Positions 34,506 through 41,829 of a DNA stretch of 64,000 bases are shown here, piece after piece. The notes under the pieces were generated by a model that saw nothing but the letters and a program-made list of their open reading frames with translations, ran no database searches and was not told the DNA's origin. The stretch is from NCBI GenBank assembly GCA_958413765.1, contig CATYVH010000006.1, positions 10,427 through 74,426 on the forward strand. The letters are read 5' to 3'. The position numbers and the translations under genes were made by a program. Position 1 is the stretch's first letter, and the number at the start of each line of letters is the position of its first letter. Source of the DNA: an uncultured Collinsella sp. GTDB taxonomy: Bacteria > Actinomycetota > Coriobacteriia > Coriobacteriales > Coriobacteriaceae.

Positions 34506-35594
34506 TTATTTATCCGCCTCCTTGGCGGTGAAGCGCACGCGAATGTACTTGACGTTCTTGCCGATAATCTCGTCGGCGTTGTTGTAGTAGCTGGCGCAGG
34601 TTTCCACATCCGCAGAGGACATGCCGGCTCCGACAGGCGGAACCGCGCTAGGCGCCTGACCTGGCACGCTCGTGCTATCGGCGCGGAAATAGCGCGCGTG
34701 GTTATTGTTGATGTCGCCGACGAGGGCTGCGTATCCCGCGGCGGGGTCCGTGCTCGCAAAAAGGTTGCCACCGTAGCCGGCGTTGCCCGTGCGAACGTAG
34801 CTCTTAAACTGCTCCGGCCAAATCCAGTAGAGGGTTTTGGGTACGGTTTTGGTCGTGCTATTTGAGTCCGCAGGGCAAAAGTCCGACGCCGGAATGGTAA
34901 AGCTCTGCGTGATGACGGTAACGCTGGCTCCGTCCTGGGTCACCGTGGTTGTCGTGGGGACCAGCGGATTGGAGTAAAAGCCAGAGGTGTCTTTGCCCTG
35001 AAAAACCAGGATATGACCGCGCACCAAATCTTTAAGCGAGTTGATGATCTCTTCGTTTTTCGATGCATCCGCAGCGGAGCCCATGCCGACAGCACTCGTC
35101 TGGACGGAAATCTCCCAGGTCATCTCCACCGTGATATCGTGCAGATCGTTGCAGAGCGGCTTGACGTTGAGCTGGAGCTGACCAGCCGACCCCGGAGAGA
35201 GACTGCCATCGGCACTCATGTTATTGAGGTTGAAAAGATTGTTCACGGCAAGGCTTGTACTGTCCGACGCGTAGTTGTCCTGGGCGTCGTACTTGCCCGC
35301 CGTGCCGCCCTGCGTTCCCGAGAGCACAAACCGCGGACCCTTCGCCCCGATCGTGCTCCCCGTGGCGCTCACTCGGTTATTCGCGGCAAACCAGGCCAGG
35401 CATGCAAAGATGGCAACGATGGCGGCCAGCACAAACAGACCGCTCACCAGGAAATCCTTCCAGAAATCCTTGAGGGTCCGCGCGTGCTCGTCGGCAGCTT
35501 GGCGGTACTCGGCCGCCGTCTTGTGCTGCTGGAGCTCGCTATGTCGGTCCATGCCACTCATCGCTTGCGTTTGCCCTGCTAGCGGGCGTGCCAT
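34506..35594 (-). CDS. Membrane-anchored extracellular protein, first gene of the surface operon
   Basis: About 362 residues if it starts at the ATG at 35594 (MARPLAGQTQ); ATGs at 35561 and 35552 are alternatives, and none has a good ribosome binding site, so the start is uncertain. The likely head is rich in Gln, His and Glu, followed by one membrane helix (FLVSGLFVLAAIVAIFACLA) and the turn WFAANNRVSATGSTIGAKGP. The ectodomain contains two cysteines (KPLCNDLHD, DFCPADSNS) and a region of W-rich beta strands. Layout matches the next gene, so the two may be distant paralogues. The 243 bp upstream (35595-35837) hold no gene I can support, only the presumed promoter. Confidence 0.8.
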   Translation of the reverse strand: MARPLAGQTQAMSGMDRHSELQQHKTAAEYRQAADEHARTLKDFWKDFLVSGLFVLAAIVAIFACLAWFAANNRVSATGSTIGAKGPRFVLSGTQGGTAGKYDAQDNYASDSTSLAVNNLFNLNNMSADGSLSPGSAGQLQLNVKPLCNDLHDITVEMTWEISVQTSAVGMGSAADASKNEEIINSLKDLVRGHILVFQGKDTSGFYSNPLVPTTTTVTQDGASVTVITQSFTIPASDFCPADSNSTTKTVPKTLYWIWPEQFKSYVRTGNAGYGGNLFASTDPAAGYAALVGDINNNHARYFRADSTSVPGQAPSAVPPVGAGMSSADVETCASYYNNADEIIGKNVKYIRVRFTAKEADK

Positions 35595-35837
35595 CCTTTC
35601 CGCTTGGTCGCGATCAATCCGTTGCTCGTAGGCATAGAATTCAGGCAGAATACAACACCATACGATAAGGTAAAAGAATAGCATTGACCTGCGGTTTGCT
35701 CCACAGCGCAAGCCTTAATGATGTCTTAAAGATTACGAATAGCAGCTTCTTCCATATGCCAAGGACATGGTGCAAACAAACCTGACCACTTGCACCAATC
35801 CGCAGCACCGGGCAGCGGGCACACGGCGTGCCGCCCC

Positions 35838-37142
35838 TTAACACCCCAACGCGCGCACGGGTATCACGTAGATACCGTCCTCGACCTCGCGGGCGTACTC
35901 ACCCACCCCCACAATCACGGCCATAAACTCCGGTTCGCGTGTGCGTGAACGAGGATTTCCACAGACCTTCTTGCGAACGCGCTTGAGGCTCTCGACGCCG
36001 GCGCTCGCTTTATCTTCACTCACCTTAATCTCAAAGGCGGCCCACCGTCCGTCGGCTAGCTGCACGATAGCATCGCACTCAAGGCCCGAATCGTCGCGAT
36101 AATAGCGCACGGGCGTGCTATCCAGCAGGTCGAGCGAACGTGCGTAGACCGAAAGGTCGCGTATGACCAAATTCTCAAACACCAGACCAAATGTCTGCCA
36201 GTCGGCAAGCAGCGCCTGCAAGGACATACCTAGCAAGGCGCAAGCAAGGCTCGGATCTGCCAGATAGCGCTTGGGCTTGACGGTAAAGCGTCGTTTGTCG
36301 CGCGCGGCGGGAACCCAACCGGGGACCTCCTCGAGAATGAACATGCCTTTGAGGGCATCCAGGTACCTACGCACCTTGGTCTCGTCGGCAAACGCTGCGG
36401 GCTCCTCCTCGGCACCGAACATATCCATAAGAATCGTTTTATACGTGGTTGCCTGTCCCAGATTGCGCGCGATCGATGCAGAGACTCGACGAGCAATATC
36501 GGGGTCGAGACCGACCGCCGGAAAGCTGCTCGAAAACGTGGTGTTGAGATATTCGCGGGCGATGAGCTGGGCGTCAGCCGAAACCATATCGATCGCCTCG
36601 GGCCAGCCGCCGCGGCAAGCGGCTTCGACAAGCCCCGGTGTATCGCCATTGCACCGACAGGGCTCAAAACGATGCTCAAACAAGCCCGCCAGGCTCACCT
36701 TGCCGTTGGACTCGCCTGTCTCGGCAAGCGTCATGGGGTGCATGCGGACGCGGCCGATGCGGCCGGCTCCACTATGCGCGGGCGCCTCCGCCTTTGAGCC
36801 AAACGCAGGCGTGGAGGAACCCGTGAGGATATAGGCGCCGCGCGTACCCCGGGTGCGGTCAACCTCGTGTCTAACGTAGTCCCAAATTTGGGGAACGCGC
36901 TGCCACTCATCGATAATATGCGGACGGTCTCCCAGCAACATCATCGCCGGGTCGGCACGCGCGAGGTCGAGATTCTCGTCGACATACGAGACGGACGCCC
37001 CATGCTCAAGCGCGGCCCACGTCTTGCCACACCACTTGGTGCCTGCAATCTCGACCGCGCCAAAGACGTGAAGGTAGCGCTCGATTTGCGCATCCACGAT
37101 ACGTGGGATGTATCCGTCCCGATGTAGCCTCTCACCTGCCAT
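35838..37142 (-). CDS. AAA-type ATPase with DUF4143 / PD-(D/E)XK-like C-terminus
   Basis: 434 residues; GGGGGTGG site before the ATG at 37142. Walker A is GTKWCGKT (residues 34-41), Walker B is HIIDEW (D78, E79), and a sensor-like ILTGSST follows. The C-terminal half is the DUF4143 domain. Near its end, GLECDAIVQLADGRWAAFEI plus K gives D357 ... E371-x-K373, the spacing of a PD-(D/E)XK nuclease active site. ATPases of this group are widespread in bacteria and archaea and have no firmly established role. Upstream, 60-165 bp before the start, five 12-bp repeats occur at an exact 23-bp period. The gene is a probable single transcription unit. Whether the nuclease-like site is active is inference. 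Confidence 0.9.
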   Translation of the reverse strand: MAGERLHRDGYIPRIVDAQIERYLHVFGAVEIAGTKWCGKTWAALEHGASVSYVDENLDLARADPAMMLLGDRPHIIDEWQRVPQIWDYVRHEVDRTRGTRGAYILTGSSTPAFGSKAEAPAHSGAGRIGRVRMHPMTLAETGESNGKVSLAGLFEHRFEPCRCNGDTPGLVEAACRGGWPEAIDMVSADAQLIAREYLNTTFSSSFPAVGLDPDIARRVSASIARNLGQATTYKTILMDMFGAEEEPAAFADETKVRRYLDALKGMFILEEVPGWVPAARDKRRFTVKPKRYLADPSLACALLGMSLQALLADWQTFGLVFENLVIRDLSVYARSLDLLDSTPVRYYRDDSGLECDAIVQLADGRWAAFEIKVSEDKASAGVESLKRVRKKVCGNPRSRTREPEFMAVIVGVGEYAREVEDGIYVIPVRALGC

Positions 37143-37201
37143 GAGCCACCCCCGCAGATTTCCAGGTCCTGCTTTCTGATTCTTCTATTCCACTGTAGCA
37201 A

Positions 37202-37305
37202 ATTCGGATTTTCGGGTAGTTGCGATTCGGATTTTCGTGTTCATATAGTTCGGATTTTCATGTTCTAAGGATTCGGATTTTCGGGTGCTCAAGATTCGGA
37301 TTTTC
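37202..37305. repeat. Five direct repeats with exact 23-bp phasing upstream of the ATPase
   Basis: The core RTTCGGATTTTC begins at 37202, 37225, 37248, 37271 and 37294. The 11 bp between cores vary (units 1 and 4 share an extra GGGT). On the coding strand of the ATPase the core reads GAAAATCCGAAY. The array ends about 60 bp before the ATPase start and lies between it and the terminator of the ene-reductase gene. Confidence 0.95.
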
Positions 37306-37341
37306 TGAACCCGCTGATCAGGGACACTCTATTGGCAAAAA

Positions 37342-37372
37342 GGCGGGGAGCGCCGATACGGCACTCCCCGCC
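37342..37372 (-). terminator. Rho-independent terminator of the ene-reductase gene
   Basis: Minus strand: GGCGGGGAGTGCC, loop, GGCGCTCCCCGCC followed by TTTTT (37337-37341). It lies 26 bp after the stop at 37399. Confidence 0.92.
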
Positions 37373-37398
37373 CACTCAATACGCGATAGCTTTCTTGC

Positions 37399-39429
37399 TT
37401 AGAGCTCGTTGGCCGCGTGATACGCCGTGCGAATGGCGCTCGCAATATCGGCGGTACGCTCGCCCGAGCAGTCGCCCACGCAGGTCACGGGCACCGTCAC
37501 GCCGTCCAGGTCAAACGCGTTGGCCTTGGAGCCCACGGCCATCACCACGTAATCGCAGGCGATCTTCACCGGCTCCTCGGCGCCGTCCTCGGTGGTGCGA
37601 ATGGCCTCCACGCCCTCGTCGGTAATGGCGGTCAGGCGGGTCTTCACGTGCTGCTCCACGTTGTGCTCGGCAAAATCGCTCATGATCAGTGGCAGAATGG
37701 TCTCGGACTCGCCCGCGGCAATCTTGTCGAGCATCTCCACGATCGCCACCTCGCAGCCGTGCTGCAGCAGGTACTCGGCAGTCTCGGTGCCCACCAGGCC
37801 ACCGCCAATGACGGCGACGCGGCCCGTAAGCTCCACCTTGCCGGCCAGCACGTCCCAACTCGAGACGACCTTGTCCGAATCGGCACCCGGAACGGGGATG
37901 ACCACGTCGTGCGCGCCCACGGCCACAATCGCAGCGTCGGCGGCGTTGAGGTCCGCGGGGCTAGCGGCATGGTTGAGCTCAACCTTCACGCCCAGGCCGG
38001 GCAGAATCTTCTCGTAGTACTCGACCGAGCGCATGATCTCGTCCTTGCGCGGGGGCGCGGCCGCCAGCACAATCTGACCGCCCAGATGATCGCTCGCCTC
38101 GTAGACGGTCACGTCGTAGCCGCGCTTGGCCGCCACGCGCGCGGCCTCCAGGCCGGCAATACCGCCGCCCACCACGGCAATCTTCTTGTCGCCCTCGCCC
38201 GGCTTAATAGCGATGGTCGCCTCGTCGCCGTTCTCGGCATTGAGCACGCACGAGATGTACTGGCGGTTTTGAATCGCATCGACGCAACCCTTGTTGCAGT
38301 TGAGGCACTCGCGGATGGGCTCACCCGTGGCGGCCTTGAGCGCAATGTCGGGGTCGCACATGAGCGAGCGGCCGTACGCGACGATGTCGGCCGAACCGTC
38401 CTCCAGGATCTTCTCGCCGGCCTCAACCGAGACAACGCGGCCGACGGTTGCCACCGGCACAGAGACCAGGGCCTTGACGCGCTCGGCCACGGGCAGCGTC
38501 CAGTTGTAGGGCATGGCGCCCATGGGCGGAATGGTGTCGCCCATGTTACCGGTGTGGTTGGCCTGCGCGACCTGGATCATGTCGATGCCCGCGCCCTCGA
38601 GCAGCTTGGCAAACTCGCAGGCCTCGTCGGGCTGCAGACCGCCCTTGCCGCGCGGCGTGCCGTCGGGGTTCTCCATGATCACGGGGAGCTTGTACTCCAC
38701 CATCAGCTGCGGCGCGGCCTCCTTAATGGCGGCGACGACCTCGAGCGCATAGCGAACGCGGTTCTCGAACGAGCCACCGTACTCGTCGGTACGCTTGTTG
38801 AGGATGGCAGAGCACAGCGAACCCACCAGGCGGTCGCCGTGGACCTCGATGGCATCGATCCCAGCCTGCTGTGCGCGGGCGGCCGAGGCGGCGATGGCCT
38901 CCTTGATCTGGGTGAGTTGCTCTACGCTCGCCTCGTTCACAAAGTGCTGCATGTCGTGGTGCAGCTTGGCATAGGCCTGCTTGCGGATCTCGTTGGACTC
39001 GGCCATCTTGGCGGCAAAGGTCTCCTCGTCGCCGGCGGCCTTGGCCTCCTGCGCAGCTTTCGCAGCGGCCATGGAGCCCATGACCATGCGGCCGACGCCG
39101 GGCACGTCATACTCGGGGTGGAACAGCTGCAGCGCGACCTTGGCGCCGTGTTTGTGAACGGTGTCGGCCAGCGCCTTAAACGTGGGGATCTGGGCGTCGG
39201 TCGCCAGCTTGGGCGTGGGGCTCGCGGTCATAACGGGAGCGACGTCGCCGATGACGATGTAGCTCACGCCGCCACGGGCCAGACGCTCGTAAAAGGCCAG
39301 GCTGCGCTCGCCGATGGAACCGTCGCGCTCCTCGTAGCCGGTGGTGAGCGGCGGGAACATAATGCGGTTCTTGAGCTCAAGGGGGCCAACCGTAATGGGC
39401 TGGAGCAGCTTGGATGCAGGTGCGGTCAT
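37399..39429 (-). CDS. FMN/FAD/[4Fe-4S] ene-reductase (2,4-dienoyl-CoA reductase/OYE family)
   Basis: 676 residues, the usual size for the FadH/BaiCD/enoate-reductase group. Residues ~1-360 are the FMN TIM barrel (QPITVGPLELKNRIMFPPLT; HGDRLVGSLCSAILNKRTDE followed by YGGSFENR). The Fe-S ligands lie in ECLNCNKGCVDAIQNRQYIS plus CVLN (residues ~370-395). An FAD-binding GGGIAGLEAARVAAKRGYDV and an NAD(P)-binding VIGGGLVGTETAEYL follow. A helical stretch rich in Ala and Glu around residues 120-170 interrupts the barrel and is longer than in FadH. Such enzymes reduce activated C=C bonds of acyl-CoAs, bile-acid intermediates or plant compounds; the substrate cannot be told from sequence. It is a single-gene unit. 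Confidence 0.93.
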   Translation of the reverse strand: MTAPASKLLQPITVGPLELKNRIMFPPLTTGYEERDGSIGERSLAFYERLARGGVSYIVIGDVAPVMTASPTPKLATDAQIPTFKALADTVHKHGAKVALQLFHPEYDVPGVGRMVMGSMAAAKAAQEAKAAGDEETFAAKMAESNEIRKQAYAKLHHDMQHFVNEASVEQLTQIKEAIAASAARAQQAGIDAIEVHGDRLVGSLCSAILNKRTDEYGGSFENRVRYALEVVAAIKEAAPQLMVEYKLPVIMENPDGTPRGKGGLQPDEACEFAKLLEGAGIDMIQVAQANHTGNMGDTIPPMGAMPYNWTLPVAERVKALVSVPVATVGRVVSVEAGEKILEDGSADIVAYGRSLMCDPDIALKAATGEPIRECLNCNKGCVDAIQNRQYISCVLNAENGDEATIAIKPGEGDKKIAVVGGGIAGLEAARVAAKRGYDVTVYEASDHLGGQIVLAAAPPRKDEIMRSVEYYEKILPGLGVKVELNHAASPADLNAADAAIVAVGAHDVVIPVPGADSDKVVSSWDVLAGKVELTGRVAVIGGGLVGTETAEYLLQHGCEVAIVEMLDKIAAGESETILPLIMSDFAEHNVEQHVKTRLTAITDEGVEAIRTTEDGAEEPVKIACDYVVMAVGSKANAFDLDGVTVPVTCVGDCSGERTADIASAIRTAYHAANEL

Positions 39430-39576
39430 GGATATTCCTCTCTTGTAGGCGCGGCGGCGATGGTGCCGCGTAGTTGTCTAGAGGATATGGCATGGGAGCA
39501 CAGTGGCGCAACGGAAATCGGCGAATATCAGGTGGCGGCGGGTGGATGGGGATGGGCGGGGCGGCCCGTCGGTTTA

Positions 39577-39792
39577 TCTCAATCTGTAACAGTTACGCGG
39601 CAAAATCGGGTCTTACTGTTACAGATCGAGACAAACGGGACCCGCCTGCTAGAAAATCTCAATCTATAACAACAACTCGGCGAAATCCGTCCCTCGTGTT
39701 ATAGATTTAGACAAACGGGACCCAATCCACCGGTATATCTCGATCTGTAACATCTAGCCGCCCAAATCGGGTCTAGATGTTACAGATCGAGA
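39577..39792. repeat. Array of three 55-bp hairpins (CTCAATCTGTAACA family), locus 1
   Basis: Hairpins occupy 39577-39631, 39657-39711 and 39738-39792, each exactly 55 bp, with starts 80 and 81 bp apart. Each begins TCTCRATCTRTAACA and ends with the reverse complement (TGTTACAGATCGAGA or a close variant). The spacers after units 1 and 2 share ACAAACGGGACC. The same geometry is found at 57245-57460. The array fills most of the 453-bp gap between the ene-reductase start and the tRNA; no gene is visible there. Confidence 0.93.
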
Positions 39793-39848
39793 TCTTTGAT
39801 TGAGAGGTTGGGAATTGGACCGAAAACACGGTCCCGGAATAACAAAAA

Positions 39849-39873
39849 AGCTCGCCGGCTAGGCCGACGAGCT
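39849..39873 (-). terminator. Terminator of the initiator tRNA gene
   Basis: Minus strand AGCTCGTCGGCCTAGCCGGC plus GAGCT forms a stem followed by TTTTTTG, 10 bp after the encoded CCA. Confidence 0.92.
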
Positions 39874-39882
39874 GCAAGTTCT

Positions 39883-39959
39883 TGGTCGCGGGGGCAGGAT
39901 TTGAACCTACGACCTCCGGGTTATGAGCCCGGCGAGCTACCAGACTGCTCCACCCCGCA
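39883..39959 (-). tRNA. Initiator tRNA-fMet (anticodon CAT)
   Basis: 77 nt including an encoded CCA end (39883-39885). The cloverleaf is complete: acceptor arms UGCGGGG/CCCCGCG, D arm GGAGCAGUCUGGUAGCUC, anticodon arm CCGGG-CUCAUAA-CCCGG and T arm GUAGGUUCAAAUCCUGC. The three consecutive G-C pairs in the anticodon stem and the non-Watson-Crick 1-72 pair (U-G) are the hallmarks of a bacterial initiator tRNA. Confidence 0.96.
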
Positions 39960-39990
39960 ATGTCTGGGCGCCTCATGTGCGCAAGAAAGA

Positions 39991-40019
39991 ATATTACGCG
40001 GGAGTTCGGTAAACGGCAA
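39991..40019 (-). promoter_or_regulatory. Promoter of the initiator tRNA gene
   Basis: Minus strand TTGCCG (40014-40019), 17 bp, TAATAT (39991-39996), about 32 bp before the mature tRNA 5' end. Confidence 0.75.
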
Positions 40020-40155
40020 GGAAAATCTCGTAGAGCATAATTCCTTCATATTTAAACCCCTCAGCCCCTATCACCGTAAACGAATCGCGGCCGAGCGCCG
40101 TCGACGGCGCGTATACAATGGTGCGCGTCCTTTTATGCCAACACTGGGAGTAGAC

Positions 40156-41004
40156 ATGCTGCTCGCTATCGATATGGGAAACACGCAGACGGCCATGGGC
40201 CTGTTCGACGGAGACGAGCTGGTGCAGTCGTGGCGTATGCCCACCGACCGCTCCTATACCGCCGACGAGATCCACGTGCGCCTGATGGGTTTCTTTAAGA
40301 TGTACGGCCTCTCGCTCGATACGGTTGACGCGATCGCCTTTGCGGGCGTGGTGCCGCAACTCTCGCGCGAATGGCACGCCGTGGCCAACCGCATCGCGGC
40401 AGACGCCATCGTCATCGGGCCGCAGACGGCCGCCGTGACCAAGCTGCGCGCGGCGCGCCCCCAGGCCGTGGGCGCCGACCGCGTAGCCAACGCCGTTGCG
40501 GCCGAGACTTTCTACGGCGCGCCGGCAATCGTGGTGGACTTTGGCACCGCGACCAATATCGACGTCATCGATGAGGACGGTTATTACATTGGCGGGGCGA
40601 TTGCGCCGGGCATCCGCATCTCCATGGACGCGCTTGCCGCCCGTGCCGCCAAGCTCGCCAGCGTGCCGCTCGAGGCGCCCGAGCACGCCATCGGTCGCGA
40701 CACCGAAGAGTGCATCAAGGTCGGCGCCGTGGTGGGCGCTGCCGCCATGGCCGAGGGCCTGGTCGCGCGCATGAAGCGCGAGCTGGGCCGCGAGGATGCC
40801 ACCGTTATCGCCACGGGCGGTCTCGCCGGCATCGTCGCCGATTCGACCGATGCCTTCGACGTGGTGGACGGCCAACTCACCATCAAGGGCATCTGCGAAA
40901 TCTACCGCCGCATGCAGAAGCTGGGGGTAAAACAGGGACATAAGTCGAGCACGCCCGATGTCACAGCCCCGCAAACGTTCGCCAAGCCTATTCCTCAAAA
41001 CTGA
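40156..41004 (+). CDS. coaX: Type III pantothenate kinase
   Basis: 282 residues; GGGAG lies 5 bp before the ATG at 40156. The N-terminal phosphate-binding DMGNTQTAMGLF, the GADRVANAVAA motif and VVDFGTATNIDVIDEDGYYI with GGAIAPGI are the signature elements of the CoaX (ASKHA-fold) family, and the length is typical. It phosphorylates pantothenate in the first step of coenzyme A synthesis, is usually dependent on a monovalent cation and is not inhibited by CoA. The ~25 C-terminal residues (SSTPDVTAPQTFAKPIPQN) are an added tail. The last codons form part of the AT-rich inverted repeat at 40987. Confidence 0.95.
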   Translation: MLLAIDMGNTQTAMGLFDGDELVQSWRMPTDRSYTADEIHVRLMGFFKMYGLSLDTVDAIAFAGVVPQLSREWHAVANRIAADAIVIGPQTAAVTKLRAARPQAVGADRVANAVAAETFYGAPAIVVDFGTATNIDVIDEDGYYIGGAIAPGIRISMDALAARAAKLASVPLEAPEHAIGRDTEECIKVGAVVGAAAMAEGLVARMKRELGREDATVIATGGLAGIVADSTDAFDVVDGQLTIKGICEIYRRMQKLGVKQGHKSSTPDVTAPQTFAKPIPQN

Positions 41005-41029
41005 AAAATTTTCAATTTTGAGGAATAGG
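40987..41029. terminator. AT-rich inverted repeat overlapping the coaX stop (probable bidirectional terminator)
   Basis: CCTATTCCTCAAAA ... TTTTGAGGAATAGG is a perfect 14-bp stem with partial further pairing inside. It lies between the convergent coaX and biotin-ligase-like genes, and the coaX stop codon (41002-41004) is in the loop. Confidence 0.65.
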
Positions 41030-41127
41030 GCGCTGGCAACCCATTCACCAGATAGGCGAAACCCTCCCCGGCACAGGCCGAAGAGGGCTTCGTTGTCATC
41101 GTTATCTTTGAGCGCGGGCGCCTCGCG

Positions 41128-41829
41128 TTACAGTCCGCGAATCCGTACGGCCTCGGGCGGAAACTCCTGCTCGCCGGCATCGGTCTTGATGGTCGCGCGG
41201 CCCCAGATGTCCAGGCCCGCAAACACACCGACCGCAAGCGGCAAACCGTTGGGCGACACCGCCGCAACCTGACGACCCAGCAGCGGCACCATATCGAAGT
41301 ACTCACCCAGCACCGGAGCCAGCGGGCCGGCAGCGCCCTGTGGTGTGTTGGCGGCAACCGCCCAGGTGTCCACGCGGGTCAGCACGGCGGCAGCCAGCTC
41401 CTCGACCAGCGCTTCGTCGGCCACATCTACACCGAGCTCGCTCAGCGCCGAACGCTCAATATCCACCGTCACGGCACCGAACATGCCCGCGGCACCGGCA
41501 CCGCCGTTGACGGCGACGCGCGCGAACGACGTCTCGAACGCGGGCGCGCCGCACACGATATTGCTCGGCCACTCAATGCCCACCTTGCCGGCAAGGCCCA
41601 GGCCCGGCGTCGACGCCGTGCCCACGAGCGCGTCCATCATGCCCATCGCCGCCACAAACGGCAGGCCGTGGAAGGCATGCATGTTCACGTCCGGGCGCAC
41701 GACCAGCGAAAACGTCAACGACGTCTCGCCCGCGCTCCAAGCACACCAGCCCGCAGACGCACCCTCGCGACCAGCGTCGCGCGCGGTGTCGAGCTCGGTA
41801 CCGACAGCTACGGCATTCATCTCAATCAT
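41128..41829 (-). CDS. Biotin--protein ligase-like protein with degenerate active-site motifs
   Basis: 233 residues. The order of conserved blocks follows the BirA/LplA catalytic domain: AGWCAWSAGETSLTFSLVVR where GRGRRGR-x-W is expected, GKVGIEWPSNIV where KWPND is expected, then RVAVNGGAG, a short linker and a small C-terminal SH3-like domain (LPLAVGVFAGLDIWGRATIK plus TDAGEQEF). The glycine/arginine-rich biotinyl-AMP loop is largely absent and the KWPND aspartate is replaced. The protein may be a divergent ligase or a non-catalytic relative; other family members cannot be excluded. The ATG directly follows the stop of the folP-folK fusion gene. Confidence 0.65.
   Translation of the reverse strand: MIEMNAVAVGTELDTARDAGREGASAGWCAWSAGETSLTFSLVVRPDVNMHAFHGLPFVAAMGMMDALVGTASTPGLGLAGKVGIEWPSNIVCGAPAFETSFARVAVNGGAGAAGMFGAVTVDIERSALSELGVDVADEALVEELAAAVLTRVDTWAVAANTPQGAAGPLAPVLGEYFDMVPLLGRQVAAVSPNGLPLAVGVFAGLDIWGRATIKTDAGEQEFPPEAVRIRGL

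Noticed and set aside
35641..35844. 67-codon gene between the ATPase and the surface operon
   Set aside because: Cysteine/arginine-rich product without a ribosome binding site; the region is more likely promoter and leader of the surface operon.
37202..37305. CRISPR array
   Set aside because: The repeats are only 12 bp with 11-bp intervals, units 1 and 4 share interval bases, and there are no cas genes or leader; the sizes are far from any CRISPR type.
37417..39669. 750-codon open frame on the plus strand
   Set aside because: It is antisense to the well-supported ene-reductase gene; its His/Gly/Arg/Val-rich composition is that of a mirror frame of a GC-rich gene and it has no recognisable motif.
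40110..40155. Promoter TATACAAT directly upstream of coaX
   Set aside because: A -10-like TACAAT is present at 40114, but no -35 box at a suitable distance was found, so it is not listed as a feature.
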